64,000 nucleotides of DNA from Lojkania enalia (Eukaryota > Ascomycota > Dothideomycetes > Pleosporales), in assembly GCA_010094045.1 (NCBI GenBank), contig ML986578.1, forward strand, positions 1,141,090 to 1,205,089, given 5' to 3'. Each line of letters starts with the position of its first letter. The first letter of the stretch is position 1. This document shows positions 52,670-63,857 of this stretch, in pieces. The translations under genes and the position numbers were made by a program. The notes under the pieces are model-generated. The model saw only the letters and a program-made list of their open reading frames with translations, did not search any database and had not been told where the DNA came from.

Positions 52670-54989
52670 ATGGCTGCCCATCCGCCTACACTCTCGCCCG
52701 TCGAGGGCGCTGACAGCGGTTTCAACCCCGAATTCAATCCCGAATTCAACCCCGAATTCAGCGCCACTGGCAGCAATGGCCATGCTGACGCCGATACCGC
52801 GTCCCCGGTGGACGGTGGAGCACCCGCGCCGGTTGTCCACCCCCCCGACCCCGCAAAGCAGCAAGATCCCCAGGATACCAAGGTCCAGCAGCAGGTACAC
52901 GACGTGCTCTACTCGGACATTGGTGTCAATACCCTGCTCAATCGCCTCAAAGCCAGCATCACCAGTGCACGGGTCAGTCCTCCCCCCACTCCCCTTCTCC
53001 ACAACCAAAATCTGGGGCCGGAGTGTATTCTAACTCTGCTAGGACTTTGCTAGCTTCCTCAAGCGCCGCGGTGCCATGGAGGAGGAGCACGCCAACAGCT
53101 TAAAGAAGCTCAGTCGCTTGACGCTTGACAACGTCAAGAAAGCCGATGCACGCCACGAGAGCTACCAGCACCAGTTCGAACAGGTCTTGTACGCGAACGA
53201 CCGTATCGCCGACAATGGCACCCAGTTCGGCCTCGCCCTTCACGCCATGCACGAGAACCTCCAGCAGCTAGCCGCCAAAATGGATGCGAGTAGGAAGACT
53301 TGGAAGCAGCAGGGGCTGGCAGCGGAGAAAAAGGTGCAAGATGCTGAGGCTCTAGTGGAAAAGGCAAAGGCAAAATATGACCAGCTCGCCGAAGATCTTG
53401 ATCGCGTCAAGACGGGCGACACGGGTGCTGGCCGCAAGTTTGGGCTCAAGGGACCAAAATCCGCTGCACAACACGAGGAAGATTTAAATCGAAAGGTACA
53501 CGCCGCCGACCAAGACTACGCCTCCAAGGTTCAGACAGCCCAGGCGTATCGCAAGGAGCTCATTGCTACCATGCGCCCACAAGCTGTTACCGCACTTGTG
53601 AATCTAATCAAAGAGATAGATGCCGCGCTGACCATGGAGATGCAGAAGTTCTGTAAGGCTCTACTCGATTGTATCTACAACGGAGCTAATTTTGGTAGCA
53701 TCTTTCAACGAGAAGCTCGTCGTCAACAACGGCCAGGTTGTCATCCCCCAAGTCCTAGGTGGCAGTATTGCCCAGGCACCCCCGAGCATGAATCAGATGA
53801 TTTACATGATTAATAATGACAAGGACTTCAACGACTACATCTTAAAACATACTTCCAAAATCCCATCTGTCCGCTCAGAGCTTCAATACATTAAGCATCC
53901 CACCCTTGCGTCATCACCGGCCCAACCGACCCCGCCTCCTGCGACATCAACTGGGCGTAGGACGTCAATGCAAATGCAGGCGTCCCAGCCCCAATCCTCT
54001 TTTAACGCTTATTCACAATCAGAACCTTCTCAGTCCCAGCAGCAGTATCCAGTACCCTCGCAATCTGAATCAACTCAGCCACTCAACTTTCAAAAGTTCA
54101 ATACTGGTTATCAGCAGCAGCAGCAGCTTCATCAACCTCAACCCTCCGCTTATCAAGCTGCCTCTGTCTATTCTCCCGTAGTGCAAAACCCTTATTCGCA
54201 ACCTGAGTACCCACGAGGCGCTGCTGGACAGGCACAAGCACAACAAACCAGCGGGATAGCATACAACACCGCTTCAGCTCCCGTCAATCCTGTCTTTGGA
54301 GTTCGCTTAGACGAGCTTTTCCGGAGAGACGGATCGCCTGTACCAATGGTCGTGTACCAGTGCATACAGGCCATCGATATCTTCGGTTTGGAGGTCGAAG
54401 GCATCTATCGTATTCCTGGTACTGCATCTCACATTCAGTCCATGAAAGCCCTCTTCGATAGTGGTGCGTTGTCTCTATCAATCTTATACGTCCTGAGGTA
54501 TTCTAATTTCGTTCTAGATGCAAACCATGTCGATTTTCGCAACCCTGAAGCATTCCAGCACGATGTGAATAGCGTTGCAGGATTGTTGAAGCAATTTTTT
54601 CGCGAACTACCTGATCCGCTATTGACGAGAGAATTTTATCAAAAGTTTATTGACGCCGCCCGTATCGATGATGACACCATGCGACGGGACTCGATGCATG
54701 CACTCATCAATGCTTTGCCAGATCCCAACTACGCGACCCTCCGTGCACTTGCGCTCCATCTGAATAGAGTCCAACAATCCTCTGATGTGAATCGCATGAG
54801 CAATGCCAATTTAGGCATATGTTGGGCGTAAGTACTTCCCGGTACCGCGTAGCTCTTTTATGACTGACCCGAATCAGGCCTTCCATTATGGGACCCCACA
54901 AGGGCAGCAACATGGCAGATGCTGGACTACAAGCCCGAGTGATCATCACGATTCTCGACAATGTGCTACAAATCTTTGACGAAGATTAA
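52670..54989 (+). CDS. RGD1: F-BAR/RhoGAP protein, RGD1-like
   Basis: Five exons (52670-52972, 53043-53652, 53699-54463, 54518-54827, 54878-54989) encode 699 residues. The F-BAR membrane-binding coiled coil covers about residues 80-340 (VLYSDIGVNTLLNRLKASI; FASFLKRRGAMEEEHANSLKKLSRL). A Gln/Ser/Pro-rich linker follows, and the RhoGAP domain starts at FGVRLDELFRRDG with the arginine finger in EVEGIYRIPGTASHI, then GLLKQFFRELPDPLLTREFY and MSNANLGICWAPSIMGP. Yeast Rgd1 stimulates GTP hydrolysis by Rho3 and Rho4 at growth sites. The N-terminus carries a tandem NPEF repeat at residues about 19-30. All introns are GT-AG. The C-terminus is short, ending soon after the GAP domain. Confidence 0.92.
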
Positions 54990-55844
54990 GTGTTCCTGAA
55001 AACATAGAATTCTTGTATGCATATATCTTTTTTTTCTAGTCTCGGCAAAACTTGGTGTATTCCATGATGTCAATGTCGATCAAGCCACAACCTTAAAACA
55101 GACACTTTAACATGACAAGTCTAAAAGTTAGTGTGAAGCGATATTCGACTCGTGGTAGTCACCTCCTATTAGCGAACCAACATTCTGAAATTGAACTACA
55201 GCAGGTCTAGGACAAGACCCGAGCCACTCGTACAGACGCCACATCCATGCGCTTTAGACTTTTCCCTTCAACGGACTTGGGACGTCACTATATCGTTCAT
55301 CGGACAAACTATATGCGGTTATTCTCGTCAGGAAGAAGCTTTGTGCAACCAGTTGAGATACCCTAAGGCGTTTGGTGGATTATTTTCCGCGTAGTAGCCT
55401 CCAATTCCTAAAGCATTATGCTAGATCAACAATCGATAGAACGACTTAATCCTGAACTGGTTTCGAGCTTAGACGATATGATGTGAAGTTTGTTCGTACA
55501 ATTATTATTGTTGATTGATGCATTCTTAAGGTCCTTTTTCACATTGAGCACATAATGGAGGTTTCAAACTCAAGTTATAATTTTAATAATACAAAGCGAA
55601 TGTTAGTAAAGGGACCCTAGAAGTTAGGCTGAGTAATAGTTGGCGTTGAGCGGCTTAGAACGGATAAATTCTACGTCTCTTAGGGCTAGAGTTGTCAATA
55701 GGGTTGTTAAAAATAAAATTATCGTACTAACGTACTCCACAAGCGAATGTTCCACACAAGCGAGTGAGCCACCTACTACCAGCACCAGGCTTCGAACGCG
55801 ACTAGCTCAACAAGGCTATAAGATATTAATTAGATATTTTAATA
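54990..55844. other. Flank between RGD1 and the AT-rich transposon block
   Basis: No gene supported. Base composition drifts toward AT from about 55400. Sequence near 55785-55800 resembles a tRNA B box in reverse but lacks an A box and cloverleaf arms. Confidence 0.5.
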
Positions 55845-56145
55845 TAGGATTAATGAGTACTATCTCCGTCTAATTTGCATGTACGAGTGTTATGCCCAGG
55901 TGTTTTGCAGCGTGCGCACCGTCGTACGCACTGTGCGCTGCTTGGTACTGATGGCTCCTGCCGACGCTTTTTGCCTCCTGCCGTACTAGAAGCCTTTTTA
56001 AGGCCTTATTTAACTGATAGAGTACCTCTTTCCTGTATATGTTTCTTTTTGCGCTGCTTGTGCTGTGTAAGATCCTTAATAGCCTGCTCTAGAGCAGCTG
56101 TTCGGCTTTGTTGCAAGGTATTTAGGTGATCTATTTTTTAATGGC
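55845..56145 (-). pseudogene. C-terminal relic of a pogo/Fot1-type transposase with zinc knuckle
   Basis: On the minus strand one frame reads HLNTLQQSRTAALEQAIKD, a basic stretch, ERGTLSVK, a stop (TAA at 56006-56008), GLKKASSTAGGKKRRQEPS and then a CX2CX4HX4C zinc knuckle (CARCKTPGHNTRTC, 55877-55918). A GGTLTV-like motif followed by a zinc knuckle is the usual C-terminus of fungal pogo/Fot1 transposases. The catalytic part is missing or lost in the adjacent AT-rich sequence. This end is far less mutated than the copies further right. Confidence 0.7.
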
Positions 56146-56462
56146 CTTTATAGAGCTGCTCTACTATCTAGAGTAGAAGGTAATAAATTCTGATAACTTT
56201 TAATATGATTATAAAGCAGCTGCTTCTGTATATTAAATTCCTAAGGATTATAGGGAGTTCTAACCTTCTATATTACTATAGCTTTCTACTCTAGTATAGG
56301 TGTTCGAAGTTTAATATCTAGTTATAATAGAACTATATTTAGTTTAAATAGAACTAGGCCTATAGTTTAGAAGCTTATATAGATATTATTCTTTATAATT
56401 AATTTTTAAAGGTAGTTTTAAAAGCTAATAGAAAGAATAGTTTATTAATATAGTTAATATAG

Positions 56463-56920
56463 TATAATAATGCGAAGAAATCGTTCTATAAAAAGCTTTA
56501 TATATAATCTTATCCTAAAACTTTTTACTTATCTTATTCTACTCTTAGCTCTACCCCTTTTCCCATCTGTATATAGTTATATATTCTCTTATAAGTAGTT
56601 TAGTAGTTCTTCTATATTCTTTTATATAAGGCTTATAAGTATTAATAGAATTTCTAGGTCTCTAAACTTCTATATACTCTTATATACCTTTTATAATAAT
56701 GCAAAGAAATCGTTCCACGAAAAGCTTTATATATAACCTTATCCCAAAGCTTTTCGCTTATCTTATTCTACCCCCGGTTCTACCCCTTTTTCCCTTCCGT
56801 ATATAGTTGCACACTCCCTTATAAGTAGCTTAGTAGTTCTTCTATATCCTTTCGTATAAGGCCTATAGGTGTTAATAGAATTCCTAGGTCCCTAAACCCC
56901 CACGTACTCCTATATACCTC
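56463..56920. repeat. 229-bp tandem duplication, copies unequally mutated
   Basis: Copy one (56463-56691) and copy two (56692-56920) align from ATAATGCRAAGAAATCGTTC onward at an offset of about 229. Differences are nearly all transitions, with copy one carrying T or A where copy two keeps C or G. Confidence 0.8.
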
Positions 56921-57025
56921 TAAGTAGATTTGTACCGTATTTAGACCTATTATCTTGCCTATGCTGTTACACCTTTAAGTAGATTTATACTATATTTAAA
57001 CCTATTATCTTACCTATACTATTAT
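56916..57025. repeat. 55-bp tandem duplication
   Basis: Units 56916-56970 and 56971-57025 both read ACCTYTAAGTAGATTTRTAC onward. The second is the more AT-converted copy. Confidence 0.75.
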
Positions 57026-57585
57026 ATTATATAGAAGAATTTAATACTATTAGTAATAGCCTCTTTAATAATATTATATTAATTATTTATTTAACTATAT
57101 CTAAGTTTAAAATATATCTAATTTAATTTAGATTATAATACTTATATACTATTATATTAAATTATTTAGTTACTTAAATAGAATTTTAGAGACTTTCTAT
57201 TAACTAAAGCCTTTAAGTTTAAAACTTCCTATCCTCTATAATTAGGATTGCTTTTAGAAAAGCTGTATAGAGTATACTTAGATAGAAACTTAGAGACTAC
57301 TAATAATCTATTAGAATCGGAGGTAACCGCTAATATTTAACTATAATTTACCTTCTAATTCTTATACTAGAACTAATATATATATAAGTTATAGTAAGAG
57401 TAAACTTCTATCTACGCGTATAAAACAACTATTATCTTTTATAAAGGGCCCTACGACAAGTAGACCCCTCTTTATAAAGCCTATAATAAAGAACCTATCT
57501 AATTTAGAGGAAAATTAGAATAAAATAACTCTTAAGAAATAAATTATAATTTTATAAGAGGAGATTATATATTTAATATAATATA

Positions 57586-57655
57586 AAGCACCACTAAGCC
57601 GGCTATACTACTAAGCCGGCTATACTACTAAGCCGGCTACTTTTTCTTAGTATAG
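57586..57655. repeat. Left terminal inverted repeat of the first pogo element
   Basis: Contains three tandem copies of a 17-base unit with core AAGCCGGCT, ending in CTACTTTTTCTTAGTA, whose reverse complement is found at the other end (TACTAAGAAAAAGTAG, 59391-59406). Confidence 0.8.
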
Positions 57656-59390
57656 TAACTTTTCCGTACGCAATACTATATCTTAACAACACGAAGCTAA
57701 TCTATCTAATTAAGAAGGTAGAATTAAATTTGCCCTTTAAACTTATACTTTAGGCTAATTTTAAAGCGTGCAACGCGCTGCAGTAGCTTTTAATATATAA
57801 TACTAGTAACTCTTTAACTAGTTTTATAGAATTACCTTTTAACCTTAAACTTAACTAAATTATATAAAGCTTATAGTAACTAAAGAATAGACGATCGTAC
57901 GATATATTCTTAACCTTAATTTACAAGGATTTATGCCGCGGCTTTATAAGATAGTAGATATAGTAGATAAACTATTACGTGCGTAGGGTAAGATATCTAT
58001 AGATAAGAACTAGTCTAAACGATTTATATCGCGTATAAATAAGCTTAAAATAGTTTTCAATCGAGTAAAGGACTATTAAAGGATATTATAAGAAGATCTA
58101 GAGGTTATTAACGCGTGGTTTAAGCTCGTATAAGAGATGGTAGTTAAGTACAGTATCTATAAAGATAATATCTATAATTTTAATAAGATAGACTTCTAAA
58201 TAGGTATAATTAGCTTTATAAAAGTTATTATAGGTTTAGAACGCTGTATAAAACCTATACTTATTTAGCTAGGTAATTAGAAGTAGGTTATAGTAATCTA
58301 GAGTATCTGCGCTGCTAGGTATATAATTCTACTATTTATTATCTATAAAGGACGCGTCTATATCTTAGTATAGTATAAGAAGATAGATATACCGTACGAC
58401 TAGAAGCTCTTAGTTTCTAAGAATAGATAGATAAATAATAAGCTTAGTCTTAAATAGTTAAAGTACTTTAACGCGTATATAAAAACGCGTTAGGTAGAAT
58501 TATATAAGCTACTTATTCTTAATAGCTATAAGAACTATCTAAACTAGGATTTTAAGGATTATTACCTTATATAAAAGATTCTCACCCTCTATATACCAGC
58601 ACATTTATTATATATCCTATAGCTACTTAATATAGTATACTTCTTACTATTAAAGCTAAAGTACTCCTAGTATATATAAGACTTAGTATACTAACGCGTC
58701 TACTATATTAATAAGGAAGGCTTTCTACTAGCCTTTAGAGACGCGTTTTTTAATATATTTACGTATAAGAACTGTAAAAAGGCTTTTAAGATATTTAGAC
58801 TAGTTCCTATTAACACGTAGGTTGTTCTTAAGCGCTTTAAAGTCTAGTTGCGTATACTACTAAAGGTACCTCTACTAGAAATACTATAGTAGTTAAAAAT
58901 ACTAAGTAATATACAAGAATTTAGGTTACAATCAACTCTTATATAGAGGTCCTTCGTACGATCACTAAAAGAAGCTAAAGAAGGCTTCTTACAGCTAATA
59001 AAAGGAGCTAAATTAATGCTGCATTAAAACGCTCTTATAAACTACCGGATTATAGAGCTTAAAGAGTAATTAGAGGTTATAATAAAGTATAAAATACGTA
59101 AACGGAAGCGAATCCAGTATAGTAGTATAATAGAGTATAGTAAGGGAGCTTCGTATAGAGCTGCTGAGGCATCTACAGCTCCTTAGCAATCTAAGAAGGC
59201 TCGTAGTAGTAGTAGCAAGGAACCAGTTCAACCTGGTTAATAGTACTATAGGAACTATAGAAAGACCGGGTATAATACTCGTATATACTAAAAAGATATA
59301 GAAGCTTCTTCTAAATCTAGTCTAAATATCTCGTATACAGGTTCTCTTATAGATAGCAAGTAAATCAAGGTCTTATATATAGTGTTAGTA

Positions 59391-59441
59391 GTACTAAGAA
59401 AAAGTAGCCAGCTCGGTGGTATAGCCGGCTCGGTAGTGCTT
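59391..59441. repeat. Right terminal inverted repeat of the first pogo element
   Basis: Reverse complement of the left end with two sub-repeat units instead of three and a few C/G differences (CTCGG for the left-end TAGTGG-type positions). Confidence 0.78.
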
Positions 59442-59443
59442 TA

Positions 59444-61937
59444 CGTTAATAGAGAACTATTAGTTCTAATTAACCTCTATAAACTACTAAATTAGAACTA
59501 ATAATATACTAAGAAACTTTTATAACTCTTCTAGTAAGAAATCTTTTAGCTACTTTTAAGCCCCCTTAAACCTATCTTACTAAACGTATACCTAAGATTA
59601 AAAGTTTTATAGATAGTAGTAAACTAATATTTAAATAATAATAAGCTTTAATTCTAGACTAACTTAAGATTAATATAGATTACTATTAAATAGAGTATAT
59701 ATATATAGTATTAGTATAAAGATATACTTCTAGTATTATAAAAGAGTATCTAGAACTAAAATACCTAGCTAAATTAGACTAGTATTAGTTTAAAAATACT
59801 AAAGAAATAATTTTACTTCTATAATTATATTTTATTATAGATAATAAAGAGATAGAAGTATAATAGACGTTTTAGATTCTAAAGATAAATAAGGAAGAAG
59901 TATTTCTAACTTTTAAAGCTTACTTTATTAGTATAGCTATTAAAGAATCCGTATTTTAATCTAAGTAGTTCTTCTACTTATAGGATAAGATTCTCCCCAG
60001 CTTAAAGATATTAAACTTTAGCTTTAAGCTTATATAGAAAAGCTCTTTTAATACTATAATTGCCTACTTAATAGCCTATAATATAAAAAGGAGAAGTATT
60101 CTTAACCTTTTAGAATAAACTATTAGCTTATAGGTTGTAGCTAAAATAAATTTAGATTAGTACTAAAAGGTTTCTAAAAGTTTATTTAAAGTAACCTATA
60201 ATCTAATACTACTCTAATCTACTCTAATATTAATATCTTATTCTACTATAATCGCTCTTTAATAATCTAGTAAAACTCTTATACTTAAAAGGTATATAAC
60301 TCTAAGTAATTATTATAACTATAATAAACTAGAATACTTTATAAATAAATATATAATCTTTAAAGTATAAGAAATAGAGGTTAAATAAAAGAAGATTAAG
60401 AAAGAAGAGTTTCTAAATATAAATAAATACTACCTAGATAGTTTTTAGATAGGAAATAAAAACGTTTAGAAAAACTTTCTATTTTAAGTTTAAATAAGTA
60501 TAACTTATTAAATATTAATTTATTATATTTATTTAGAGGAAAGTATTTCTAAATTCCTACTATTCTATATTTAAAAAATATTAGTATATAACTAAACGCT
60601 TTTATTAATACTAGTATTTAAGGCTTTCTATTCCTTAATTCTATAGTAGCTAGATTACTCTTCTAAGTTTTATATATATTAATATAGCGTTTACTCTTTA
60701 AAATTATTATTAAAGGTTTTTAGGACCGAATTTAAACTCTAGTTAATTAGTATATCTACTTATACCTATAAATTAATAGAAAAACTATCTAAGACTACCT
60801 ATTTATTATTATAGATTTAGGTATTTAAAATTATATTATTAGTATTAAATAGTTATATTATTTTTAACTCTTACTAGATATAGATAAAAATTAGATTATA
60901 TAGCCTTCTAAATATCCTACTACTTATAATTCTTTACCTCCTCTTCTTATATAATTAACTTAGCTAGTATATAATAAGGAGGTAGAGCTAGATATTTAGT
61001 AATATAATATTCTATAGGAAAAGAACTAGTATTAGTAGTTCTATAGTCTAACTATCTATTATATTAAAATTCTATTAAGACTGCTAAAATTATATTAATC
61101 TCTTATAATCTATAGTTTAAATAAGTTTAGAACTCTTATATACTAGTATATAATAAAGTCTAAATCTAATCTAAAGAAAGTTTATTCTTCTATTATTACT
61201 CTTATTTTAGCTAATACTTTCTACTTTAATATAAAGAGGAAAGAGAACGAGTTTTTTTCTATATCTCTATATAAAATTAAATAGCTAATTAAAAATAAGT
61301 AAGTCTTAGAGCTAGAAGATAAGACTAAAAATAAAGTACTAGTAAATCTCTAATTACTATCTAAATACTATAAGTATTAGAATATATTTAGTAAAACTAT
61401 AGTTTATTAATTACTAGAATACTACTCTTATAATTATAAGATTATTTTTATAGAACTCCTCTCTAATAGTTATAGTCTATTATATAAGTAGAATATTAAG
61501 AAGCTAGAGGTAACTAAAAAGTATATTAAGTAGAGTTACAGCCCTTTTATATCTTTAATTCTTTATATCTACAAACCTAATAGTAACTTATATATCTATA
61601 TAGATTATTATAAACTTAATATTTTTATCTATAAGAATATATATCTAATATTATATATAGATAAACTTCTATTTAAATCTATTAAAGTAGCAATTTTTAT
61701 TAAGTTTAATATTTATATAACTTTTAATAAGATTAGAATAGATTCTAGTTTTAAAGAATATACTACCTTTTAGAATTAATATAGAACCTATAAGTATAAA
61801 GTTCTACCTTTTAAATTATATAATAGTTTAGTAACTTACTAGTACTATATAAATAATATACTAATTAACTACCTAGATAACTTTTATACTACTTATCTAG
61901 ATAATATTCTTATCTACTTTAAAGATAAAGTAATATA
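59444..61937 (+). mobile_element. Ty3/gypsy retrotransposon relic (RIP-mutated)
   Basis: From about 61530 to 61930 the plus strand reads, with stops, as a Ty3/gypsy reverse transcriptase: a KPN-NLYIYIDYYKLN-like start (RFCVDYRKLN in live elements), YTTF, VLPFKLYNS, then YLDNILIY at 61894-61917 in place of the catalytic YLDD-ILIY. The Asp to Asn change is GATGAT to GATAAT, a TpG to TpA event. Upstream to 59444 the sequence is equally AT-rich and probably the gag-protease part, which I cannot verify. The relic is cut off on the right by the next pogo element at about 61938. No LTRs were recognised. Confidence 0.68.
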
Positions 61938-62008
61938 TAATATATTCTACTATTAAAGCGACTAAACTATTAAAGCGGCTACTTTTTCTTAATATAATAA
62001 ATGCTATA

Positions 62009-63857
62009 ACGTATTCTACTATTAAAGCGGCTAAACTATTAAAGCAGCTACTATTTTTTAGTATAATAAATACTATATATAAAAAGTTAATTTACTTAAT
62101 ACTAATAAGAGATCTTATATACAATATACTTTTATCTAATTTAGAATTTTCCCTACCATTCTTTTAGCACGTATAAGCGTTATATCTAGTCTTACTATAG
62201 TTACTATAGTAGCGTTAAGCTGGTTGAGCCCTTTCTTAAGTATTAGTACTATAAGTCTTCTTAAAGGGCTAAGAGTCTATAGATACTTTAGTAGTTATAT
62301 ATAAAGATCCCTTACTATATAATACTATACTACTATACTAAATATACTTTCTTTTATATGTTTTACGCTTAGTTACTTCTTCTAATTACTTTTTAAGCTT
62401 AGAGTTATAAGCTTAAAGAAGTATATTCTAATGTAGTATTAACTTAGCACCTTTTATAAGCTGTAAGAATCCTTCTTACACCTCTTTTAGTAATTATATA
62501 AAGAACTTTCGTACAAGTATTAATTATAACTTAAATTTATATATATTACTTAGAGTTTTAGACTATTAGAAGTCTTTTTATAGAAGTAGTTCTAGTAGAG
62601 TATATAGTTATATATTAAGGTAATTTAATATAATCTACGCGTTTAAAGGAATAATTCCTATTACTTTAAAGGCTTTTTAATAGTTCTTATATATAAATAT
62701 ATTAAAAAATACGTCCTTAAAGGCTGGAAAGAAGCCTTCTTTATTAATATAGTAGACGTATTAGTATACTAAATCTCGTATATACTGCGAGTACTTTAGC
62801 TTTAATAGTAAAAAGTAAACTATATTAAGAGGCTGAAGTATATATAATAAAAAAGAAGGTATATAAAGTGTTAGAATCTTTTATATAAGGTAGTAATCTT
62901 TAAATTTCTAGTTAAGGTAGCTTTTATAGCCGTCTAAAATAAGTAGCTTATATGATCCTACCTAATATATCTTTATATATTTATTAAAGTACTTTAGCTA
63001 CTTAAAACTAAACGTATTATTTATCTAGCCGTTTTTAGAAACTAAAATTTTCTAATTATATAGTATATCTACTTCTTTATACTATATAAAGATATAGACG
63101 CGTTCTTTATAGATAATAAATAGTAGGGTTATATATATAGTAGTATAGATACTTTAGATAACTATAACCTACTCGTAATTATCGAGCTATATAAGAGTAG
63201 GCTTTATATAATATTCTAAACCTATAACAACCTTTATAGTATTAATAATATCTATCTAAAAGCCTATCTTATTAAAGTTATAGATATTATTATTATATAT
63301 ACTATATTTTGTAATTATATCCTATATAAGCTTAAACTATATATTAATAACCTCTAGATTCTCTTATTTTATTCTTTAATAATTCTTTACTTAATTAAAG
63401 ACTATTTTAAACTTATTTATACGCGCTATAAATTATTTAGGCTAATTCTTTCCTATAAATATTCTACTACGTACGCCTAATAGTTTATCTACTATATCTA
63501 CTACCTTATATAGCTGGGGTGTAAATCCTTATAAATTAAGGTTGAGAATATATTATACAATTGTTTATTCTTCGGTTACTATAAGCTTCTAGCGATTTAG
63601 TTGTATATAAGAGTAAAATATAATTCTATAAAGTCGAGTAGAGAGTTGTTAATATTATATATTAAAAGCTATAGTAGCGTGTTACACGCTCTTAAACTAG
63701 TCTAATTTATACGCTTATAAAGTAAGCTCAATTCTACCTTCTTATTAAATTAATAGAAGGTCGTATTATAGATTTATTATAGTTCGTACGTAGTGTTTAT
63801 AACGCTAAGAAAAAGTGGCCGCTTTAATAGTTTAGCTGCTTTAATAGTAGAATACGT
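62009..63857 (-). mobile_element. Nested pogo/Fot1-family element, RIP-inactivated
   Basis: A 1,849-bp element flanked by TA on both sides. The left end reads ACGTATTCTACTATTAAAGC and the right end is its inverted repeat (GCTTTAATAGTAGAATACGT). Each TIR holds two ~17-base sub-repeats with core TTAAAGCGGCT. The transposase relic lies on the minus strand; YINKEGFFPAFKDVFFNIF (about 62700-62760) parallels the same motif in the first element. No open frame survives. Confidence 0.75.
62076..62218. repeat. 143-bp direct repeat, copy in the nested element
   Basis: Aligns without gaps to 63858-64000 at a constant offset of 1,782. Differences are transitions. Confidence 0.85.

Larger units (their letters stand above)
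57586..59441 (+). mobile_element. Pogo/Fot1-family DNA transposon, complete but RIP-inactivated
   Basis: A 1,856-bp element flanked by TA (57584-57585 and 59442-59443), the target duplication of Tc1/mariner-pogo elements. The left end starts AAGCACCACTAAGCCGGCT and the right end is its inverted repeat (AGCCGGCTCGGTAGTGCTT). The left end has three ~17-base sub-repeats around AAGCCGGCT and the right end two. The plus strand carries a transposase relic: a DDE-region stretch near 58350-58850 (YINKEGFLLAFRDAFFNIF among many TAG/TAA stops) and a C-terminal zinc-knuckle relic at 59247-59288. No frame is intact. Size is typical of Fot1-like elements. Confidence 0.82.

Noticed and set aside
55780..55810. 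Possible tRNA B-box (GTTCGAAGCC on the minus strand)
   Set aside because: No A box at the right distance and no acceptor or anticodon stem could be drawn.
55875..56129. 84-codon plus-strand Cys/Leu-rich ORF at the isochore border
   Set aside because: It is the antisense shadow of the minus-strand transposase tail, which carries the zinc knuckle.
57590..57650. Short regularly repeated units considered as a CRISPR-like array
   Set aside because: Three 17-base direct units inside a transposon end in a eukaryotic genome; no spacers of uniform length.
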